The notes below the pieces were generated by a model. That model saw nothing but the letters and a program-made list of their open reading frames with translations, was not told where the DNA came from and searched no databases. Both the position numbers and the translations under genes were made by a program. A DNA stretch of 6,421 nt, taken from contig JACCXL010000117.1 in NCBI GenBank assembly GCA_013697015.1, forward strand, positions 1 through 6,421, in the 5' to 3' direction. Within the stretch, counting starts at the first letter, position 1. Each line of letters opens with the position of its first letter. The stretch comes from Chthoniobacterales bacterium (GTDB lineage: Bacteria > Verrucomicrobiota > Verrucomicrobiia > Chthoniobacterales > UBA10450). Below, in pieces: positions 1 to 6,234 of the stretch.

Positions 1-1
1 G

Positions 2-1519
2 GCGCAGCGCCGCGTCGAAGTGAGCGTGCAGCAGGTAATGACCGACGCCGCGGGCCAGTTCCTCGGCGTGCTCCGCCTCGGGCTCCTTACCCGGCAGCTG
101 GATCGCGCCGTGCAGATCACGCTCGGACGCGCAGGTGAAAAAGATCCGCACCGAATTTTCATCTGCGACCGGCAAGGCCGCTTGATCACGCGCCTCGCGC
201 CTAACGACCGGTTGGAAGAATCCGGCGAGGATCTGCGCATCGCGCCCGCCAGTCTCCCGCCGGAAATCACGAGCGCGCTGGCCGATGCAAAACTTCGCGC
301 GGGGCGCGAGAACGCGCCCAGCATTTCGGGACAGTTCCAACATGGAGGCGAGGATTTCCTTACCACTTTTCGCGCCTTGCCGGAGACGCAGGATTGGCTC
401 GTCGGCATCGTCGTGCCGCGCGCCTATTATCTCGGCCAACTGACCGCGATGCGCCGGCAACTGCTCGCGGCCTCGCTCGCGATCATGGTCGTGCTCGTGG
501 CGGGCGGAGGCTTGATTCTGCGCGGGGTGAAGCGGGCGCAGGCGCAGATCGCGCGCGAGAGCGTGAAGATGAATGCGTTCGACTTTTCCGCTGCGCCCAC
601 GGCCTCGGCATTCCGAGATGTGAGCGCAGTTCTCCTCAGTCTGGAAAAAGCCAAGACGGCAATGCGCGCCATGGGAAAATATGTGCCGATCGACCTCGTT
701 CGCCGGCTTTATCAGGAGAAGAGCGAGCCAGTCCTCGGCGGCGAGCTGATGGAAATTTCCATTATGTTCACCGATATCGAGAACTTCACTGCGGCCTCGG
801 AAAAACTCGCCCCGGACGATCTCGCCGCGGCGCTCGGGCGTTACCTCGAAGTGATGGTGCGCATCATTCAACAGGAATGCGGCGGCACGATCGATAAATT
901 TATCGGCGACGCGATCATGACCTTTTGGAACGCGCCGGAGTTGTTAGCGGATCATTCGCGCAAGGCATGCCGGGCCGCGCTGCGCTGTCGCGAGGCGGGC
1001 CGCGCGCTTTCACGCTCCCCCGAATGGCGCGGATTGCCGGACTTCGAGACGCGCTTCGGCTTGCATCGTGACCACGCGCTGGTCGGCCACTTCGGCGCGC
1101 CGGATCGGATGAATTATACCGCGATGGGCGATGCCGTGAACCTCGCCTCGCGCCTGGAAGGACTGAACAAGCAATACGGCACTACGATCCTGGCGAGCGA
1201 AAGGATTTTTGAAAACGCGCGCGCGCATTTCGATTTTCGGCTGCTGGATTTCGTCGCCGTGAAAGGAAAAAGCGAGACGATCAAAATCTACGAGCTGCTC
1301 GGCGCGAAGGGCGAAGCGAGGTGGCGAACCGAAGCGGTGGAATCGTACGAGCAGGCCTGGCATGCCTATCTGGCCCGTGATTTCGCAGGGGCCGTCGCGA
1401 TCTTGCAACGCCAGGAGAGCGATCCACCTTCAGTCGTGCTGCTCGAGCGCTGCCGTGCGTTTCAGAACGCGCCGCCACCCGCCGATTGGCAGGGAGTTTA
1501 CGTGGCTGCGTCGAAATGA
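2..1519 (+). CDS. Membrane-bound class III adenylate cyclase with Cache-type sensor domain (5' partial)
   Basis: The frame is open from the window edge, so the true start and the first membrane helix lie upstream; the first in-window start codon is GTG at 20, and residues below are numbered from it. Residues ~1-140 look like the C-terminal part of an extracytoplasmic dCache sensor (FICDRQGRLI at 47-56, DWLVGIVVPRAYYLG at 125-139). A membrane helix follows at ~147-168, then a linker (~180-240). The catalytic domain is ~243-428. The catalytic residues are visible: metal-binding D252 (MFTDIENFT) and D297 (DKFIGDA), adenine-contacting K293, its partner T367 (NYTAMGD), and transition-state N374 and R378 (VNLASRLE). 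The K/T pair points to ATP, so the product should be cAMP made in the cytoplasm in response to a periplasmic ligand. The C-terminus (DWQGVYVAASK) looks complete for this subfamily. The ligand and downstream effector are unknown. No HAMP domain is obvious. Confidence 0.93.
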   Translation, partial: AQRRVEVSVQQVMTDAAGQFLGVLRLGLLTRQLDRAVQITLGRAGEKDPHRIFICDRQGRLITRLAPNDRLEESGEDLRIAPASLPPEITSALADAKLRAGRENAPSISGQFQHGGEDFLTTFRALPETQDWLVGIVVPRAYYLGQLTAMRRQLLAASLAIMVVLVAGGGLILRGVKRAQAQIARESVKMNAFDFSAAPTASAFRDVSAVLLSLEKAKTAMRAMGKYVPIDLVRRLYQEKSEPVLGGELMEISIMFTDIENFTAASEKLAPDDLAAALGRYLEVMVRIIQQECGGTIDKFIGDAIMTFWNAPELLADHSRKACRAALRCREAGRALSRSPEWRGLPDFETRFGLHRDHALVGHFGAPDRMNYTAMGDAVNLASRLEGLNKQYGTTILASERIFENARAHFDFRLLDFVAVKGKSETIKIYELLGAKGEARWRTEAVESYEQAWHAYLARDFAGAVAILQRQESDPPSVVLLERCRAFQNAPPPADWQGVYVAASK

Positions 1520-1522
1520 TTC

Positions 1523-1640
1523 TCTCAGGCAATGTCACCGTCGCGGAGGTTCCGGTCACGAAGACAAACTTCTCCCAAATCGCGCGTTGGATATCGGCGC
1601 TGATTTCGGCTTCGATCCCGCTGCGCTGGCAGGCCTCGAG
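1523..1640 (-). pseudogene. Inverted internal fragment of a ketopantoate reductase (PanE/ApbA-type) gene
   Basis: Read on the minus strand from 1640 downwards, this stretch encodes LEACQRSGIEAEISADIQRA followed by IWEKFVFVTGTSATV. This closely resembles the region of the ketopantoate reductase family where the NADPH-binding domain passes into the C-terminal domain (aGI.ae.s.dIqraiWeKfvf). The family reduces 2-dehydropantoate to pantoate, or acts as a paralogous NADPH reductase. Only about 35-40 codons survive. The N-terminal Rossmann domain is absent, and the similarity stops against the stop codon of the adenylate cyclase. The piece points opposite to the C-terminal piece of the same family that begins at 1640. 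Family recognition is by eye from the motif pattern. It cannot be functional as it stands. Confidence 0.62.
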
Positions 1641-1798
1641 AAAATTCTGCGTCCGATCTGGGAGAAGGCCGGCGTCTCGAAGTCGAATGGTTGAGCGGCA
1701 GCGTGGTGGAACTGGGTGAGGCTGCCGGCGTGCCGACGCCTCTGAACCGCGCGGTCAGAGATATTCTCGAGCTCCATCGAGCGCCGGCGACGGAATAA
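1640..1798 (+). pseudogene. C-terminal fragment of a ketopantoate reductase (PanE/ApbA-type) gene
   Basis: This frame ends at TAA 1796-1798 and reads ENSASDLGEGRRLEVEWLSG followed by SVVELGEAAGVPTPLNRAV. This is the characteristic end of the PanE/ApbA C-terminal domain (S..qDLe.GRrLEve.LsG.vv.lG...GvptP.n). About 52 codons remain of a usual ~300-residue protein, with no start codon or ribosome site of its own; the frame has a TGA upstream (about 1601). Between the matching parts of this piece and the inverted piece at 1523-1640, roughly 40-70 residues of the family are missing. The piece sits 30 bases before the DUF255 gene, so an intact ancestor may have been cotranscribed with it. Alternatively, both fragments result from a wrong join in the assembly. 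Confidence 0.66.
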
Positions 1799-1828
1799 CC
1801 ATTGCGCGCTCCGGCTCTTAGTGAGCGA

Positions 1829-3604
1829 ATGCCGATCCGCCGCTTCCTTTCCTTTGCTTTCCTGATTCAGATTTTCTTTCACGGCGCGAAAGTGCATGGC
1901 GCAGAGCCGGCGAAAATCGACTGGCAACCGTGGTCGGAATCCATCTTCGAAAAAGCGCAGACGGAACATCGTTTCGTGCTCCTCGATCTCGGCGCGGTAT
2001 GGTGCCATTGGTGCCACGTGATGGACGAGATCACTTATCGCGATCCGAAAGTGATCGAGCTGATCAATGCGAGTTACCTCGCGGTCCGGGTCGATCAGGA
2101 TTCACGCCCCGATCTTTCCCTTCGCTACGAAAACTACGGCTGGCCCGCGACCGTAGTCTTCAACACCGACGGGACCGAAATTGCCAAACGTCAGGGCTAC
2201 ATCCCGCCAAAACCGATGGCCTCGATGCTGCAGGCGATCATCGATGATCCGTCGCCCGGGCCGTCGATCGTGGCGGAGCCACCGCTTGAACCGGGCAGCA
2301 GCGCGGCGCTATCGGACGCGCAACGGGAAAAATTGCGCAAGATTTTGCGCGATAATTACGATCCGAAAAATCGCGGCTGGGGCACGATCCAAAAGTTTCT
2401 CGACTGGGACATCATCGAGTACTTCATGGCCGAGGCGCGGCGCGGCGATCGCGAGTTGGAACGCCTGGCGCGCGAGACGCTCGCAGCGCAGCGGCGGTTG
2501 ATCGATCCGGTCTGGGGCGGCGTTTATCAATACTCGACCGACGGCGACTGGCGGCATCCGCACTTCGAAAAAATCATGCAGATGCAGGCGGAGAATCTGC
2601 GCATTTACGCCGAGGCATTTTCATTCTGGAAAGCGCCGGCCGATCTGGAAGCGGCCCAGAGGATCCATGGGTATCTGCGAGATTTTCTCACCAGTCCAGA
2701 GGGCGCTTTTTTCACCAGCCAGGATGCTGATCTCCAACAGGGTGAACATTCCGCCGAGTACTTCGCGCTCAATAATGCCGGGCGCCGCAAGCGCGGCGTG
2801 CCGCGGATCGACCGGCATATTTACGCGCGGGAAAATGGCTGGGCGATCAACGCACTGGCCACCTTCTACAGCGTGACCGGCGACGAGCGCGCGCTGGCGG
2901 AGGCCGAGCGCGCGGCGGAATGGATCATCGCGAATCGTGCGCTCCCGGGCGGTGGATTTCGCCATGACGCAGAGGACGCCGGCGGCCCGTATCTCGGCGA
3001 CACGATCTACCTGACGCGCGCATTTCTAAAACTGCACGCGGTCACGGCCGATCGAAAATGGCTGGATCGCGCGGAGGAGGCCGCGCAATTCGCGGAGGCG
3101 AAATTCAAAAGCGAGATCGGTTACGTTCCCTACGCGCAGTCGCTCGCGGGCAAGCTGCCACCGAAGCCGCACGTGGACGAAAACGTCGCCGTCGCGCGCG
3201 TGACCTGCCTGCTGAATCATTACACCGGCAAAGCGGCCTATCGCGAGATGTCGGAACACGCGATGCGCTTTCTCGCGCTGCCGGCAGTGAACGAAAATCA
3301 TGGCTTCGGCGTCGCCGGTTTTCTGCTCGCCAACGAGAGCGTGAGCGCGCCGCCATTGCATCTCACTGTGGTCGGAAAAAAAGATGATCCGGCCGCGCGC
3401 GCTCTCTTTGCCGCCGCGCTCGCACAACCCGCGAACGACAAGCGGGTCGAATGGTGGGACCGCACCGAAGGCGAGCTGCCGAATCCGGACGTGCCCTATC
3501 CCGAGTTGGCAAAAGCGGCCGCTTTTGTTTGCACGGATCGAAGTTGCTCGGCGCCAATTTTCGATCCGGCGAAAATCTCAGCATTCGTTAGGCGCAAGAA
3601 ATGA
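1829..3604 (+). CDS. Secreted DUF255 (YyaL/SPATA20-like) protein with thioredoxin fold
   Basis: This is a 591-residue protein. I prefer ATG 1829 because it places MPIRR directly before a hydrophobic stretch (residues 6-17) with a plausible signal-peptidase site near 24-25. A TTG at 1802 in the same frame would only add nine residues ahead of the signal. No strong Shine-Dalgarno sequence is visible. Residues ~31-145 are the thioredoxin-like part with the WCHWCHVM signature (cysteines 59 and 62) and GWPATVVF (104-111). The remainder resembles the six-hairpin (alpha/alpha)6 barrel of this family, with the conserved HPHFEK at 243-248 and a C-terminal cysteine pair (VCTDRSC). YyaL homologues are usually near 650-700 residues, so this is a short, exported version. 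The biochemical role of the family is not firmly established; a periplasmic redox or sugar-related function is inference only. The last four bases overlap the next gene (ATGA), suggesting translational coupling. Confidence 0.9.
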   Translation: MPIRRFLSFAFLIQIFFHGAKVHGAEPAKIDWQPWSESIFEKAQTEHRFVLLDLGAVWCHWCHVMDEITYRDPKVIELINASYLAVRVDQDSRPDLSLRYENYGWPATVVFNTDGTEIAKRQGYIPPKPMASMLQAIIDDPSPGPSIVAEPPLEPGSSAALSDAQREKLRKILRDNYDPKNRGWGTIQKFLDWDIIEYFMAEARRGDRELERLARETLAAQRRLIDPVWGGVYQYSTDGDWRHPHFEKIMQMQAENLRIYAEAFSFWKAPADLEAAQRIHGYLRDFLTSPEGAFFTSQDADLQQGEHSAEYFALNNAGRRKRGVPRIDRHIYARENGWAINALATFYSVTGDERALAEAERAAEWIIANRALPGGGFRHDAEDAGGPYLGDTIYLTRAFLKLHAVTADRKWLDRAEEAAQFAEAKFKSEIGYVPYAQSLAGKLPPKPHVDENVAVARVTCLLNHYTGKAAYREMSEHAMRFLALPAVNENHGFGVAGFLLANESVSAPPLHLTVVGKKDDPAARALFAAALAQPANDKRVEWWDRTEGELPNPDVPYPELAKAAAFVCTDRSCSAPIFDPAKISAFVRRKK

Positions 3605-4509
3605 GGCGCGGCTGCGCGCTCGCGTTGGCGATGATTGGGCTGGCGCTTTTTTCCGTCGCTGATGCGCAGGAGGTGGAGACGTTAGAGATCGGCGGCGGCA
3701 AGATCGAAGTCGCGTTCGGTTCTCCGCCCACCGTAGCGCAACGGAGCCTGGTGCTCGATTGGGTGAGTTCATGCGCGCGCGCGGTGACGGTTTATTACGA
3801 GCAATTCCCGGTCGCGCGCGTTCTCATTCGCATAAGATTTTTCGATGGGCGCGGGGTGCGCTCTGGCCAAACGTTTGGTTGGAACGGTGGGCTGATTAAA
3901 ATCGCCGTCGGCCAATCGAACAGCGCTACCGACTTCGCGCGCGACTGGATGATGACGCACGAAATGGTGCATCTCGCTTTTCCTTCCGTGGTCGAGCGGC
4001 ACCATTGGATCGAGGAAGGATTGTCCACTTACGTCGAGTCGGTGTCGCGAGCGCGCACGGGAGATTTGACGCCGGAAAAGGCCTGGGGCGATCTGGTCGA
4101 TGGCCTCCCGCAAGGTTTGCCGCAGAGTGGCGATCGCGGTTTGGATTTCACGCCCACCTGGGGCCGGACGTATTGGGGCGGCGCGTTGTTTTGTCTGCTC
4201 GCCGACGTCGAAATCCGCCAGCGCACGGAAAACCGGAAAGGTCTGGAAAACGCCTTGCGCGCAATCCTCCAAGCAGGCGGGACGATCCAATCGGATTGGG
4301 AATTGACGCGTGCGCTGGCGATCGGCGATCGCGCGGTCGGCGTTCCCGTCCTGACGGAGCTTTACGGCCAAATGAAGTCAGCGCCGGCGCCGGTGGATCT
4401 CGAAGCGCTTTGGAAAAAGCTCGGGGTGAAAAGACAAGATGGCCGCACCGAGTTCGACGACGCCGCGCCGCTCGCTCCGATCCGCAAAGCGATCATGCGA
4501 GCCAATTGA
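3601..4509 (+). CDS. Secreted gluzincin-like zinc metallopeptidase (HExxH)
   Basis: This is a 302-residue protein beginning with a clear signal peptide (MRRGCALALAMIGLALFSVA, cleavage likely after ADA at about 22). The zinc site is HEMVH at 120-124, followed by WIEEGLSTYVE from 136. In gluzincins (peptidase MA(E)/M1-like) the E of the xEG motif, here E139, is the third zinc ligand. The short spacing (14 residues between H124 and E139) fits the small 'peptidase MA-like' proteins rather than classical M1 aminopeptidases, which have 18. The rest, including the YWGGALFCLLADVEIRQ helix, resembles the C-terminal helical part of that group. The start codon overlaps the stop of the DUF255 gene, so the two are probably made together and exported to the same compartment. 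The substrate is unknown, and pseudo-enzyme status cannot be excluded, although all expected catalytic residues are present. It ends 28 bases before a convergent gene; no clear hairpin terminator lies between them. Confidence 0.85.
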   Translation: MRRGCALALAMIGLALFSVADAQEVETLEIGGGKIEVAFGSPPTVAQRSLVLDWVSSCARAVTVYYEQFPVARVLIRIRFFDGRGVRSGQTFGWNGGLIKIAVGQSNSATDFARDWMMTHEMVHLAFPSVVERHHWIEEGLSTYVESVSRARTGDLTPEKAWGDLVDGLPQGLPQSGDRGLDFTPTWGRTYWGGALFCLLADVEIRQRTENRKGLENALRAILQAGGTIQSDWELTRALAIGDRAVGVPVLTELYGQMKSAPAPVDLEALWKKLGVKRQDGRTEFDDAAPLAPIRKAIMRAN

Positions 4510-4537
4510 GGAAACTGCGGTCGAGAAAAGCAGGAGC

Positions 4538-5020
4538 TTAAAATAGTCGCTGGGTAAACCAGAAACTGCCGACGAAAACGACGCCGAAAGCCGCGGCTGC
4601 AACCACACGTTCTGCTGCGATCGCGTTTCGCCGATAGAGAAGCGCGAGCGCGGGCGCGACCGCGAGGACGATGCAGGCCTGGCCGATGTCGACCCCGACG
4701 CTGAAGGAAAACAGCGACCAGCCGAGCGCGGCCCGCGGCAGGTGCATTTCGCGCAGGACATTGGCGAAGCCGAAGCCATGAATGAATCCGAAGCAGAAGG
4801 CGAAGAGCAATCACCAATTCGTGTTTCTCCCGGCCCTGCAGCAAGGCGTGCGCGCACACAAAGATGATGCTGAGCGCAATCATCGGCTCGATCACACGCG
4901 CCGGCGGACTCAGGACGTTCAGCGTTGCGAGCACGAGCGTGATGCTGTGCGCAATCGTGAACGCGCGACCACGACGAGAACTAATTTCGTCATCGTGAGC
5001 GGTCGTAGCAAGAGATCATC
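4538..5020 (-). pseudogene. HupE/UreJ-type membrane protein, frameshifted and 5'-truncated
   Basis: The protein can be followed on the minus strand in three pieces. The 5'-most piece (about 5020-4964) reads DDLLLRPLTMTKLVLVVVA. After a shift at about 4962 it continues FTIAHSITLVLATLNVL to HELV (4961-4812). After a second shift at about 4811 it reads LLFAFCFGFIHGFGFANVLR to SFWFTQRLF, with stop TAA at 4538-4540. The FTxAHSxTL and IHGFGFAxxLRE motifs are diagnostic of HupE_UreJ_2-type polytopic proteins, proposed metal permeases of the inner membrane. The periplasmic N-terminal domain and the start are missing. The C-terminus appears natural and converges on the metallopeptidase gene. Each shift could be a one-base change in the genome or a sequencing error; with the missing 5' end, the gene cannot work as written. 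Confidence 0.78.
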
Positions 5021-5027
5021 GTGTTGT

Positions 5028-5081
5028 AGCCGGGTTCAGTGACCTCGGCTGGTCTGGCGCGTCGCCTCATCTGCGACGGCC
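5028..5081. repeat. Two adjacent imperfect palindromes (intergenic repeat-like hairpins)
   Basis: The first palindrome spans 5028-5050: AGCCGGGTTCA, a central G, then TGACCTCGGCT. The 11-base arms pair except at two positions, one of which would be a G-U wobble in RNA. The second is a hairpin at 5056-5081: CGTCGC (5060-5065) pairs with GCGACG (5073-5078) around a 7-base loop, extended by GGC/GCC with one bulged base. The TTGTAGC just before it and the overall style recall short dispersed palindromic elements found between genes in soil bacteria. It lies where the HupE-like and flavin monooxygenase genes are both cut. No second copy is present in this window, so calling it a dispersed repeat is inference; the symmetry itself is visible. 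Confidence 0.5.
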
Positions 5082-5728
5082 GGGATGGCATTTGGAAAGG
5101 CGATCACTTCTCCTTCACTGGAAAATATTATCAGGTCGAAGACTCGGTCATGCAGCCGAAGCCGATCTCGAAGCCGCGCCCGATCATTTATGCCGGCGGC
5201 GAATCGGAAGCGGCCAAGGAATTGATCGCCACGCAATGCGACGCCTATGTCGTGCACGGCGATCCGCCGGAAACGGTGGGCAAGAAAATTGCCGACATGT
5301 CCGAGCGGCGTGAGCGAAAAGGTTTGCCGCGGATGACCTTTGGCGTGGCTGCGTATTCCATCGTGCGCGACAGCGAGCGCGAAGCGAAACAGGAGCTCGA
5401 CCGCATCACCGATGTGAAGCAAAACGCCCGCGGCTACGACAACTACCAGCAATGGCTCGCCGGCACGCAGCTCGAAAGCCAGGTCTCGCTGGAAGATTAT
5501 TCCGTGACGAATCGCGGCCTGCGTTCCGGCTTGGTCGGTACGCCCGGGAAAGTGCGAGATCGCATTGCCAAGTTCGAAGCGGTCGGCGTCGATTTGTTAC
5601 TCTTGCAGTGCAGTCCGCAGTTCGAAGAGATGGAGCGCTTCGGCGAAGAGGTGATTCGCTACCGCGCTCCTCTTGAGAATGGGGTCGTGGACAGTGACAC
5701 GGCGGAGTCAGAACGACCCGTTAGGTAG
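5039..5728 (+). CDS. LLM-class flavin-dependent monooxygenase (SsuD/SfnG-like), 5'-truncated
   Basis: The open frame from GTG 5039 encodes 229 residues, but family similarity begins only at about 5084 (DGIWKGDHFSFTGKYYQVED). The first 15 codons run through the palindromes at 5028-5081. Recognisable luciferase-like (FMN-dependent TIM-barrel) features are the GKYYxVED...QPKP..KPxPIIYAGGESEAAKEL block (residues 28-62), FGVAAYSIVRDSE (101-113), LVGTPGKVRDRIAKFEAVGV (165-184) and LLLQCSPQFEEMERF (187-201). The closest groups by eye are the alkanesulfonate/dimethylsulfone monooxygenases, two-component enzymes using reduced FMN and oxygen to cleave C-S bonds. Family members have about 340-380 residues, so roughly the first third of the barrel, including part of the flavin site, is missing. 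The product is therefore probably inactive, and this is a gene remnant or an assembly-truncated gene. The frame itself is undamaged to its stop, 17 bases before a convergent gene. Confidence 0.8.
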   Translation: MTSAGLARRLICDGRDGIWKGDHFSFTGKYYQVEDSVMQPKPISKPRPIIYAGGESEAAKELIATQCDAYVVHGDPPETVGKKIADMSERRERKGLPRMTFGVAAYSIVRDSEREAKQELDRITDVKQNARGYDNYQQWLAGTQLESQVSLEDYSVTNRGLRSGLVGTPGKVRDRIAKFEAVGVDLLLLQCSPQFEEMERFGEEVIRYRAPLENGVVDSDTAESERPVR

Positions 5729-5745
5729 CGCGCGCCAGTTAGAAC

Positions 5746-6026
5746 TTACCCGCGGTTTGCGGCCCGGAGGGCTTCGCCCGCCGTCCAGAGGGCGGCTCCA
5801 AGAAGGAGCAGATCCTTCGCGAGAAACTGTCCGGGGACGGCGGATAAGAACGGGAAACCGTAATTGGGTTGCCAGACTCCCGGTGTAGTCAAAAGGAAGT
5901 TCAAAGTAATGAAACCCATAATGATCGCGCCGATGCTGCCCATGGCCGAGAGCAGGGAGCCACGAAACGCAGGGCAATTAAGACACCGAGCGTAATTTCG
6001 ATGCAGCCGAGCAAATATTTCAATGC
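5746..6026 (-). pseudogene. DoxX/DUF417-type membrane protein, frameshifted and 5'-truncated
   Basis: On the minus strand the 5' piece reads ALKYLLGCIEITLGVLIALR then FVAP (about 6026-5958). A one-base loss at about 5956 shifts it into LLSAMGSIGAIIMGFITLNF, then LLTTPGVWQPNYGFPFLSAV and PGQFLAKDLLLLGAALWTAG, ending EALRAANRG and TAA (stop at 5746-5748). The CIEITLGVLIALR helix and the LLTTPGVW...FPFLSAVPGQFLxKDLxLLGA block are typical of the DUF417 (YkgB/RclC-like) branch of the DoxX superfamily, small inner-membrane proteins with about four helices linked to redox stress. The first ~75 residues, including the first helix, are absent. The C-terminus looks natural and converges on the flavin monooxygenase. 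A continuous frame from an alternative start at 6039 exists, but its first ~30 residues are not family-like. Confidence 0.75.
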
Positions 6027-6029
6027 GCG

Positions 6030-6182
6030 CTCGAGGCACCGCGAGGCAAGCAGCTCATCTGGTTTGAGCAGTCCGCGCATGGGCCGCAGCTGGAAGAGCC
6101 GGAAAAATTCAATGAACTAATGGTCAATCGTGTTCTCCGCGAAAATCACGAAACTCTCAGGGCGCTGCGCGCCATGGAATAA
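6030..6182 (+). pseudogene. C-terminal remnant of an alpha/beta hydrolase
   Basis: Fifty codons ending at TAA 6180-6182 read LEAPRGKQLIWFEQSAHGPQ, then LEEPEKFNELMVNRVLREN. This is the end of a proline-iminopeptidase-like alpha/beta hydrolase (LeAPrGKxLiWFExSgHxPxxEEPEkFxxlmvxxvL). The histidine at 6078-6080 matches the catalytic His of the Ser-Asp-His triad. The nucleophile elbow, the acid and about 250 upstream residues are missing, and no start codon or ribosome site serves this piece. Just upstream, in another frame, KYFNA (6013-6027) would fit the residues expected before LEAPRGK, hinting that the hydrolase piece may reach back to about 6013 with a shift at 6028-6029. It abuts the divergently oriented DUF417-like fragment. 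The fragment is too short to encode an enzyme. Confidence 0.68.
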
Positions 6183-6234
6183 ATTCACGCTTGGCCCGCT
6201 CCAACCCGGAATGATTGCCGCTGAGCCAGCACCG

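Noticed and set aside
1010..1408. 132-codon minus-strand ORF inside the cyclase gene
   Set aside because: Antisense to a well-conserved cyclase catalytic domain; no independent signal.
1516..1719. Small ORF starting with ATGA overlap at the end of the cyclase gene
   Set aside because: It looks like a coupled start, but the product resembles nothing, and the same DNA reads as a reductase fragment on the minus strand to 1640 and on plus frame 2 after it.
1802..1828. TTG 1802 as start of the DUF255 gene
   Set aside because: It would add nine polar residues before a textbook signal peptide; ATG 1829 is the better start.
1556..2017. 153-codon minus-strand ORF
   Set aside because: It runs antisense through the DUF255 signal peptide and the reductase fragment; low-complexity, arginine-rich composition, a shadow of GC-rich coding DNA.
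3769..4371. 200-codon minus-strand ORF inside the metallopeptidase gene
   Set aside because: Antisense shadow; the plus strand carries a signal peptide and a full zinc-binding motif, and the minus product has no recognisable motif.
5036..5452. 138-codon minus-strand ORF opposite the flavin monooxygenase
   Set aside because: Antisense shadow of a clear luciferase-like frame.
5769..5779. GGGC-TTC-GCCC hairpin as a transcription terminator between the monooxygenase and DUF417-like genes
   Set aside because: Only four base pairs, no T-run, and it lies within the natural C-terminal codons of the DUF417-like gene.
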